From Pleurobrachia bachei (Eukaryota; Ctenophora; Tentaculata; Cydippida; Pleurobrachiidae), in the NCBI GenBank assembly GCA_000695325.1, contig AVPN01001628.1, positions 1 to 20,252 of the forward strand: DNA of 20,252 nt, read 5' to 3'. Positions 7,101 to 11,774 of the stretch are shown piece after piece. Every line of letters begins with the position of its first letter. Within the stretch, counting starts at the first letter, position 1. The notes under the pieces are model-generated. The model did no database searches. It was given only the letters and a program-made list of their open reading frames with translations, and had not been told where the DNA came from. Position numbers and translations under genes: made by a program.

Positions 7101-8396
7101 AGGCACCTGCAAAAACGCATCTCCGAGATCAAGAGTGGAGAACCAATTAGCGCCTGAACAACCCGCAGTCATGGTGTTCAGTGCAGGGACCGTGCAGTAA
7201 CTCCTGACGGTAATAGAGTTTAGAACACGATAATCAAGTACTATCCTCACTTTCCCTGGACCTTTCCGAAGTACAATAGCAGGTGAGTTGTAGCTGCTCT
7301 CGGAATGCTCAATTATGCCTGCCTTGAGTAATGATTCCAACTCAGTGATACAATCGTCCCGCAGGTGTAGGGGGATTCGTCGGTATGGCAGCCGAACAGG
7401 GGTAGAAGTAGAGAGGTTTATCTCGTGTTGCGTCAAGGGTGTCCATCGCAACTCATGACGTCCAAGTGCAAAAACGTCAGCAAATTCAGTGAGGAGTTCT
7501 TTCACCTTAACTTTCGTGTCATCATCAATATCGGAATTGGTGTCTATTCCTACCGTAGATATGATTTCCTTCACCCTTTCGGGGTCAAAGTCGTCCCTAT
7601 CTTCACTGGAATGAAGGGTCTCTACTCGTGTGCAGTAGATAGCAGGGGTACACGTGCCGATTTCATACCCTTTTGGCAATTCCAGCTGCGTGAGACCTTG
7701 TGTGATCATACACGGTAGGATACCCCTACCCTTTTCCGGGTGGAGGGGAAGTATGTCCCCTTCCGTAATCCCGAACAGCCCCATGACTGGGTTTACCTCT
7801 GAGGTGTAGTAAAGGCCCTCCTCTGATTGGCCTGTATCCCCAATCAAAGTGTACGGTATACCATTACTCTCTTTCGAGACTTTGGTATCTTCGGCCACAC
7901 AAATCTTATACGTGTGTTTTCTCTCCTGTGTGGGAGACCTAACAATAAGAGGTGTGTGATTTCCCTTCACGCACAAAGATGCATTATCTAGATCCAAAAC
8001 GCACCCATGTTCGACAAGCATGGGTTGGCCCAAAATTAGCTGTTCTTGTATATTGGCCACTACAAAATCAGCTTCCAGGTGTTGGGTACCAAGTTCAAGG
8101 GTAATCCTGTCTAACTTACCCGCACATTTCATAGGTGTGCCTGAAACACCCACCAAGTTCCAATCGCATGGTTGTATGTCGGCGAGGAGTTTTGCTTTGT
8201 TTACAAGCGAGTAAGATAGTATATTCACACAAGCTCCTGTGTCTACAAGGGCATCAGAGGGTTCATCTCCAATCCTGATCCTAACAAATACTCCCGCAGA
8301 GGGTTTTATTGCTAGTCTCACAGGTGTGGTGTTCTCACCCTCCCCAGCCGAATTCGTTATGGCCCCCTCTATGATTGTTCCAGAGGGCTGTTCTAG
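4143..8396 (-). CDS. pol: Pol: protease-RT-RNase H-integrase, read by -1 frameshift from gag, copy 1
   Basis: About 1417 codons from the slip site. Numbering from the GTG codon at 8321: aspartic protease with LVDTGA (D27) and ILG (96-98); reverse transcriptase with STLDLGDAF (D398) and FIDDIL (D463, D464); RNase H with FTDAS (D610), E651, D677 and D721; integrase zinc finger H885/H892/C922/C925; integrase core D955, D1013, E1050; GPY/F module around 1186-1200 (FSGPW). A Pro/Glu/Asp-rich tail of about 130 residues follows, ending with YNLRRERKAPERY, a C-terminal motif seen in other gypsy Pols. The frame has no ATG start near its 5' end; it is open through the gag stop and sits at -1 to gag, so I take the slip site as its start. 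FIDD in place of the common Y-x-DD and 36 residues between D1013 and E1050 are mild oddities. All catalytic residues I checked are present. Confidence 0.96.
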   Translation of the reverse strand, partial: LEQPSGTIIEGAITNSAGEGENTTPVRLAIKPSAGVFVRIRIGDEPSDALVDTGACVNILSYSLVNKAKLLADIQPCDWNLVGVSGTPMKCAGKLDRITLELGTQHLEADFVVANIQEQLILGQPMLVEHGCVLDLDNASLCVKGNHTPLIVRSPTQERKHTYKICVAEDTKVSKESNGIPYTLIGDTGQSEEGLYYTSEVNPVMGLFGITEGDILPLHPEKGRGILPCMITQGLTQLELPKGYEIGTCTPAIYCTRVETLHSSEDRDDFDPERVKEIISTVGIDTNSDIDDDTKVKVKELLTEFADVFALGRHELRWTPLTQHEINLSTSTPVRLPYRRIPLHLRDDCITELESLLKAGIIEHSESSYNSPAIVLRKGPGKVRIVLDYRVLNSITVRSYCTVPALNTMTAGCSGANWFSTLDLGDAFLQVPLKPEHRHYTAFSISGVGFFQYRSMPLGLSGSPGTFQNLLDRVLAGVPPSVAAAFIDDILCPAKTTEDMISHLRVVFGRIRPSKLRLSPKKCILFQKRIKYCGVYLTTKGIEADTEKISAIRNMTPPRTFKQLRALIGCYSWFRTAVENFSEKAAGLTNCLKQTDKFVLTDEAMESIQLLNEALTSPPVLIYPSTEKELFVFTDASLKGIGGTIGHMEGNTFKPIAYSSKILNQTEQNWPSYKREFHALWFHITKQWRYYLLGAKFTAYVDMKALTDTGFLRKTNEAIMTRWIMDLSDYTFDLKYKSGALMQVPDCLSRLPQTSDELYPWWDRTTPSSREKTEKGKTVTCKTVELSVDTKIITCGEANPTPTAPPKHRTGEYESPLRAHFSAHFAAAQAKDTDIATAKQWLLADQKERDEVKTAAFSDTLLKMWMLFPHLCLSQEGLVCYKYFAGGSKKYRELIYVPHTERKTLIASHHDNESAGHLGPKKTLLRVREKYYFEGMTTAVKIYCATCATCFPHNEVYRRNPAAPLKPFLACRPNQILCIDLVGPIRGGRMSWILCMTDKFTRLCQAKPLPNASATQIAKCLLTHWVTIYGVPETIHSDRGANLHVATVIVELYRLLGVKKTATTSYHPSGNGAVENLNKTIVVIVKKLVGEFPQSWFEKLSYAVFALNSSVNGSTRFTPHQLYFGRELRLPYDLAFDTTTTAYYETGAHLLSEQRESMRDTLDLVRANGISAMQRQKLAYDKKRGFHTTYTVGEKALVWKPLPVTVRDYRKFRTKFSGPWTVNKVLSEWTYQLKNDNTGKLVVTHFDSLRKIPKSLRTKTREKITPEQGLNQPTIEECDDTGEEEDDGLHDLFYHQTTLQKTQGDHPVGDPEEPLPNEEQGPTTGPEEPQADQGEHTATASPGVPNVSATPTDEDQDPDPHEPEEELEWDDYTTTGVVPGDESFASAIDELEEEEPEPDKGPYNLRRERKAPERYEG

Positions 8397-8402
8397 TTTA
8401 AA
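8345..8402 (-). promoter_or_regulatory. -1 programmed ribosomal frameshift signal, gag-pol, copy 1
   Basis: The slippery heptamer U UUA AAC lies at 8402-8396 in the correct gag phase and is followed directly by the gag stop TAG (8395-8393). After a 5-nt spacer CAGCC (8390-8386) can pair with GGCTG (8349-8345), enclosing CTCT/AGAG; a competing 6-bp stem CCCTCT (8387-8382) with AGAGGG (8370-8365) is also possible. The -1 frame is open from here to the protease. UUUAAAC is an established efficient -1 heptamer in animal viruses; the structure is predicted by eye. Confidence 0.85.
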
Positions 8403-9535
8403 GAGAACGCGTTCAACTCGGAAGTACCGACAGCAGGTGTGTTATTTGCTGGAGCAGCAGCAGTCCCGTCTGTCGAGGGGTTCTGTGCGCCAACCCAATG
8501 AACTCTTCGTTGGGGGGTCTGCTCGCGGTGTCTGCTTGACCCGGGAGCGAAATTATCTGGGTATTGGTCAAAACCCAGGGTTCTCGGGGACGGTCGTGTA
8601 AACCTGTCATCGTGTCCCTGTGACCTGTAATCTCTCCGTGTGGAGTTAGCTGTGGTGGCGCCACTCCCCCTAGTGTATCTTTGAAGGGCTCTACAATCTC
8701 GTTTGAGATGTCCTCGTTTACCACAAAACCAACATTCCAGGTTTGTTTGGTTGTTTTGTGGCCGGTTGCGTTGACGATCATGCTGTCTCACCGGCGCGAA
8801 TCGATCTCTCGATTGATGATGCTCGTTTTCCTGCGCACCCCTGTAGTCATTCCGAGGCCGGTTAAATTGCCTAGGATTCTCCTCCTCCCGGTTCCACTCA
8901 GCACGCAGGACTGAGACCTCCACATTATCTTCACGGGCCCTTATGGTGCTACGGGCTTGGTGAGATATGTCTAGAGTGATAGCTGTTTTTAGCATCTCAT
9001 CAAAGGTTTTGTCAGCGATGGAGGTAATCAGCTTAATTCCGATGTCATCGTTTGTGATGCCAGCTGCTAAAGCATCTTTTAATGCTGCTTCTCGGCTAGC
9101 TACCGAGGGTGCGTCTATTTCGGGGAACCCAATGTTCCCTAGGTCTCTCAACCTTTCTCCAAACTCGTGTACTGTTTCCCCCACTTTTTGTTTAATATTT
9201 CGGAGATTAAACCTTGCAGACAGCGTGTTGTATTTCGAGCTGTCTTCGAGTATGCTACAGACGCTTTGTTTATAGGCGTCCCAGGAAGATTTATCTAGAC
9301 TCCCTACCGCATGTGTCAGCCGCTCGACGGATTTCGCGTCTAGGAAGGAAATGAATCCTTTGATGGCTGCAGTTTCAGTCATTCCCATGGCTTCTACATA
9401 AGCCTCGTATACGAAGATGAATTGGCGTATCGTCATCGTAGAGGGTGTAAACGTGGCTGGTTTCTTGAGCCCTGCTGTGATTAGTCGTACTTCTTTTTCC
9501 GACCTAACATCTTTTACCGCCATTGCTCTCTGCAT
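8393..9535 (-). CDS. gag: Gag: capsid/nucleocapsid polyprotein, copy 1
   Basis: Structural protein of the particle. Counting from the TTG codon at 9559, an alpha-helical capsid-like region spans about 40-205, including a stretch around 117-145 (ARFNLR..KQKVGETVHEF..RLRDL) typical of retrotransposon Gag. One zinc knuckle CX2CX4HX4C lies at 276-289, set in an Arg/Asn/Gln-rich RNA-binding region of about 225-355. The stop TAG at 8395-8393 abuts the slippery heptamer. The start is uncertain: the frame is open from 9682, just after a TGA inside the primer binding site, but its first ATG is at 9535 (A at -3) and the next at 9523. The roughly 49 codons before 9535 encode an acidic, helix-like segment that looks coding, so a non-AUG start, splicing or a frameshift from the leader frame is possible. 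Confidence 0.92.
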   Translation of the reverse strand: MQRAMAVKDVRSEKEVRLITAGLKKPATFTPSTMTIRQFIFVYEAYVEAMGMTETAAIKGFISFLDAKSVERLTHAVGSLDKSSWDAYKQSVCSILEDSSKYNTLSARFNLRNIKQKVGETVHEFGERLRDLGNIGFPEIDAPSVASREAALKDALAAGITNDDIGIKLITSIADKTFDEMLKTAITLDISHQARSTIRAREDNVEVSVLRAEWNREEENPRQFNRPRNDYRGAQENEHHQSRDRFAPVRQHDRQRNRPQNNQTNLECWFCGKRGHLKRDCRALQRYTRGSGATTANSTRRDYRSQGHDDRFTRPSPRTLGFDQYPDNFAPGSSRHREQTPQRRVHWVGAQNPSTDGTAAAPANNTPAVGTSELNAFSLN

Positions 9536-9608
9536 TTTGAGAAGAGCTTTGACCGCCAATTTGTTTTCAGCTGGCAGTGTCTCTAGATTCTCTTGTTTCA
9601 GGAGATCG

Positions 9609-9728
9609 TCAAACTCTTGGTCTAGTTGAGCTTCTTCCGGACCCTGTGTAGTGGGTTGGAAGGTCCCAGGTTGGTATCCTGGTCACAGCACCATTTGTAG
9701 CGAAGGTGTTACCGTGCTCGCTACCCAT
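9609..9728 (-). CDS. Leader ORF (39 codons) from the first AUG of the genomic RNA, overlapping gag, copy 1
   Basis: If transcription starts near 9876, the first AUG is at 9728, with G at -3 and G at +4. It opens a 39-codon frame starting MGSEHGNT, which has the Gly2/Ser pattern of an N-myristoylation signal although residue 6 is Gly. The frame crosses the LTR end and the primer binding site and ends GUU UGA C at 9614-9608, inside the open gag frame, which lies at +1 relative to it. It may be a plain upstream ORF, or the start of an extended Gag made by +1 frameshifting. I rate real function as unproven. Confidence 0.3.
   Translation of the reverse strand: MGSEHGNTFATNGAVTRIPTWDLPTHYTGSGRSSTRPRV
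9676..9693 (-). other. Primer binding site (tRNA-His-like), copy 1
   Basis: The minus strand reads TGGTGCTGTGACCAGGAT two bases after the LTR end. Its complement ends TCACAGCACCA, close to the 3' end of animal tRNA-His (TCACGGCACCA); I count 15 of 18 positions matching the tRNA-His type of primer site. Another tRNA with a GCTGTGA acceptor stem would fit better if the host has one. It primes minus-strand DNA synthesis. Confidence 0.75.
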
Positions 9729-9906
9729 GACTTTGTTGTGAGTGAGAGAAATGGGGAAACGGTGATTTAGAACGTTCGGTACGAGTACAAAGGTAAAATA
9801 CAATTGATTCCCAACACGAAACTAGAAGTTAGAATGTAAGGGAGATTTAACTTTGCTTTGGCCTCAGAAAGTGTCTGATAGTCAGTCTCCAGGGGTCCTC
9901 GTCTCG

Positions 9907-9956
9907 CCCTTTTAACTGTAGCTCCTCTGGACATCACGTGACCAAGGCCGGCCAAT
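9907..9956 (-). promoter_or_regulatory. LTR (U3) promoter: inverted CCAAT, E-box, TATA-like
   Basis: In element orientation ATTGG (9956-9952) is followed by GTCACGTGAT with CACGTG at 9940-9935, and then by TTAAAAGGG at 9915-9907. Order and spacing fit a polymerase II promoter. A TCAGAC initiator-like sequence places a start near 9876, so U3 would be about 680 bp and R plus U5 about 180 bp. The TATA element is imperfect and the start site is an estimate. A second CACGTG lies at 10465-10470. Confidence 0.5.
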
Positions 9957-10212
9957 AGGATCCAGTCCTCCTTGCGGTAGAAGTTGCGACCATCCTCAAC
10001 AGGTGGGATCTATTGTTCTGTCCTCTGATCCAGGGAGAAGAATAGAATTAACACCTCCCGAGTCTAGGTGTTAAACCAGCACGTACGGCGTACAGGATCT
10101 CTTCTCCGTGAAGTTGAACTGGCTTTCCTCTTCAGCTGTGAATCGAATTAGCACTCTCCAATTGGTTTAGATGTAGCGACTGGAACTTATTCTTCTTCTA
10201 CGCGGGAGGTAA

Positions 10213-10268
10213 CTGATATGTAGCCAAGCTGCTTCGGCCCAAAGAGAATTGGGGAGCTGGTGTCATAC
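10213..10268. repeat. LTR internal repeat, copy A (56 bp)
   Basis: Matches 10347-10402 at 51 of 56 positions, in direct orientation with a 134-bp offset. It contains the shared core GCCAAGCTGCTTCGGCCCAA. The inner hairpin stem is 5 bp (CCCAA/TTGGG) because an A-A mismatch replaces a G-C pair. Duplicated blocks in U3 often act as enhancers; an RNA role is the alternative. Confidence 0.85.
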
Positions 10269-10312
10269 TAGGTCACAGACTGGAACTATAACTGCAGGGA
10301 GGTGTCTAATGC

Positions 10313-10576
10313 ATGAGGCTCCCGTTCCCAGTCCTTGGTGATGCGACTGGTATGTGGCCAAGCTGCTTCGGCCCAAGGAGACTTGGGGAGCTGGTGCCAT
10401 ACCGAATCAGAGAACTGCTGCAGTATGATTGGGAAGATCATATGGTTTATTATGATCAACAAGTCACGTGGTTTTTAGATGACTCTTCCGATAGGGTATA
10501 CATATTGACTATCGGGAAAACTCGGGATTTACAGTGGGACAATTCATTGGCCCCACATCCGCCCCCCTGTGTGTAG
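10313..10576 (+). CDS. Antisense ORF (87 codons) across the LTR/3' UTR junction
   Basis: I do not recognise the product. It is the only substantial plus-strand frame outside the coding genes. It starts at an ATG (10313) with an in-frame TAA just upstream (10307-10309), crosses U3, the LTR start and the purine tract, and stops at 10576. Its middle is rich in acidic and aromatic residues (for example EDHMVYYDQQVTWFLDD) and it ends in a Pro-rich PHPPPCV. A plus-strand AATAAA lies at 10758-10763. Being antisense and joined only at the 3' LTR boundary, it recalls HBZ of HTLV-1 in position, not in sequence. No promoter on this strand is evident, and chance opening is possible. Codons of its last part also occur at 1-68. 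Confidence 0.35.
   Translation: MRLPFPVLGDATGMWPSCFGPRRLGELVPYRIRELLQYDWEDHMVYYDQQVTWFLDDSSDRVYILTIGKTRDLQWDNSLAPHPPPCV
10347..10402. repeat. LTR internal repeat, copy B (56 bp), with hairpin potential
   Basis: Partner of 10213-10268. On the plus strand CCCAAG (10372-10377) and CTTGGG (10382-10387) form a perfect 6-bp stem around GAGA, enclosed by CCAAGCT (10358-10364) and AGCTGG (10389-10394) with one bulge. The block also encodes residues about 12-30 of the antisense ORF. The five differences from copy A show that the duplication predates the tandem copying of the whole element. Confidence 0.85.
10446..10451 (-). promoter_or_regulatory. AATAAA hexamer in U3
   Basis: The minus strand reads CATAATAAACC about 110 bp into the LTR. 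It is the only AATAAA I see in the LTR in element orientation and lies roughly 570 nt upstream of the predicted transcription start, so it would be distant from any cleavage site at the end of R unless RNA folding closes the gap, as in HTLV-type LTRs, or unless R begins much earlier than I infer. Confidence 0.35.
10558..10568 (-). other. Candidate polypurine tract, copy 2
   Basis: Same AGGGGGGCGGA as in copy 1, abutting the complete LTR. Because the LTR is complete here, the tract and the primer binding site can be seen bracketing it on either side. Confidence 0.55.
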
Positions 10577-10775
10577 TGGGCTGAACGGTTTGATGAGTTG
10601 TTTCTCTCATTCCGGGGTTTTTTTTTGTTTTATTCCCCATCCACCCCTCCGTGCAATTGTTTCGTGCTCTAACCGGGGGTTTTGCCCTCCCTTACGGTGG
10701 TGAACAAATCAAAACACAGTAAAATATTTTTGGTTTCAAAAAAAAGGGTAAAACGAAAATAAAGGAGTTGGCTTC
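10569..10775. other. 3' untranslated region between ORF4 and purine tract, copy 2
   Basis: Identical to 61-267. It carries minus-strand AATAAA at 10629-10634 and plus-strand AATAAA at 10758-10763. In this copy the antisense ORF is complete, so its stop-to-AATAAA spacing (about 180 bp) can be seen directly. Confidence 0.6.
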
Positions 10776-11462
10776 TTATTTCCTTGGCTTCGGGGCGGGG
10801 TACTTTCCTTTCCCTTGAGCTTTTCGGCCCGTGCTCCTCGGTCGGGTGTGCCTAGGTCTCCTAGGTATCGGGTTTTCTTGGGGTACTGGTCTAGAAGGCC
10901 CCGCTTCTTGCTCCTTGTGTGGGAAGCCCCTATCATAGGCAAATTTATATAGAGTTCCTATGGTCCGGTTTATCCCCGCAAGTATAAGTGGGAGCGGCGA
11001 GCTCTGGATCAGAGCCATGCGTATGGGCTCGGTGGATTCCCACAATAGCGTCTTAGCCGCCTGTTTGCTTCCAGGGGACAGCGTGAGGAAAACGTCTACT
11101 TGACGTATCGCCAGCTTGCGATGAGTTTTTTCTATATATAGTGTTTTGCTCCGGAGAGGGATCGAATCCTCCTGGCTCAGCTGATAAAACATTTCTTCAA
11201 GGGATTCGACTAGGTCCCTGACAGCGGCCGTTCTCGCACAATTCTCTCCATCCGAGGGGAAGCTCTGCGTTGTATTATCGCGGACAGGTGTCGGCTCCCT
11301 GGGTGGTCCTGCAAAGCTGAGCTCTGGGGTAAAGTATACACCCGGAGGAGCGGGTGTAGCGGGTGTTGGCGCCAGCAATGTCGCCTCCTCTGCCAGCTCC
11401 TGTATGTTAGGGGCCGTGGTCATCTCTTCGTCGAGGCCATAGGTGGTGTTGTTGAGACTCAT
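10776..11462 (-). CDS. ORF4: unrecognised 228-aa accessory protein, copy 2
   Basis: Identical in translation to 268-954: acidic Thr/Pro-rich N-terminus, helical middle, basic Pro-rich C-terminus, true ATG, TAA stop. Here the gene is followed by a complete LTR, so its position as the last sense gene before the 3' LTR is directly visible. Function unknown. Confidence 0.75.
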   Translation of the reverse strand: MSLNNTTYGLDEEMTTAPNIQELAEEATLLAPTPATPAPPGVYFTPELSFAGPPREPTPVRDNTTQSFPSDGENCARTAAVRDLVESLEEMFYQLSQEDSIPLRSKTLYIEKTHRKLAIRQVDVFLTLSPGSKQAAKTLLWESTEPIRMALIQSSPLPLILAGINRTIGTLYKFAYDRGFPHKEQEAGPSRPVPQENPIPRRPRHTRPRSTGRKAQGKGKYPAPKPRK

Positions 11463-11513
11463 GATAGTCGTAGGAGGAAACGATTTGGGTTGTTTTATGG
11501 TTGTGAGCGGCCT

Positions 11514-11521
11514 CTTTTATA
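11514..11521 (-). promoter_or_regulatory. TATA box of a putative internal promoter for ORF4, copy 2
   Basis: TATAAAAG on the minus strand, 59 bp before the ORF4 ATG, as in copy 1. No other ATG intervenes. Confidence 0.5.
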
Positions 11522-11774
11522 CTCGTTTCGGGGAATTAGTTTTCATCTAATTACCGCGTGAGTTTCACGTTTTTGCAGTTTATTTAGCACCTTCACGCCT
11601 TCAAGATATAGTGTTAGGTGGATTTAACGCTCTAATGGAGTTGGTTTAGATAAATCCTTTGTGGAGTGGAAGTGCCTAATTTCCACACCTGGTGCTGCTA
11701 CCCGCTCTCGCCGAGTAGGGGGGAATACTTTACATAATGTAACAAAAATATTCCGCCCAAAGTGTCCTTCGAAT

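Larger units (their letters stand above)
1..10557 (-). mobile_element. Env-bearing Ty3/gypsy-type LTR retroelement, copy 1
   Basis: On the minus strand this copy runs from the complete LTR (10557-9696) through primer binding site, gag, pol, env and ORF4 to the purine tract and the first 49 bp of its 3' LTR, which is cut by the window edge. The order protease-RT-RNase H-integrase with a GPY/F module places it in Metaviridae. The env gene with signal peptide, furin-type site and membrane anchor gives it a retrovirus-like plan, as in errantiviruses. All four large frames are open. The fourth ORF and the antisense LTR ORF are not standard for gypsy elements. The clade within Metaviridae is not determined here. 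Confidence 0.95.
9696..10557 (-). repeat. Complete long terminal repeat shared by both copies (about 862 bp)
   Basis: The 3' boundary is set by the primer binding site: the minus strand reads ...GCTACA, then AA, then TGGTGCTGTGACC, so the LTR ends in CA at 9696. The 5' boundary is set by the purine tract at 10558-10568 followed by TGTGGGG at 10557. The ends therefore are TG...CA with only a 3-bp inverted repeat (TGT/ACA). Inside are a promoter-like array (9907-9956), a diverged 56-bp repeat pair, two CACGTG boxes and an antisense ORF. The PBS-side boundary is firm; the purine-tract side is less certain. Confidence 0.75.

Noticed and set aside
8239-8601. Plus-strand open frame of 120 codons across the gag-pol junction
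   Set aside because: Antisense to gag and pol with no promoter or domain; a chance opening.
8413-8781. Minus-strand open frame of 122 codons inside gag
   Set aside because: It reads the zinc-knuckle and basic region of gag in another frame; the gag frame has recognisable domains and this one has none.
9767-9955. Minus-strand open frame of about 62 codons in the LTR
   Set aside because: It spans the predicted promoter and start site and lies only partly in the expected transcript, so it cannot be a normal gene product.
9696-10557. Two independent insertions meeting at this LTR
   Set aside because: There is one LTR, not two, with no host bases or target-site duplication between the copies, so separate insertions side by side do not explain it.
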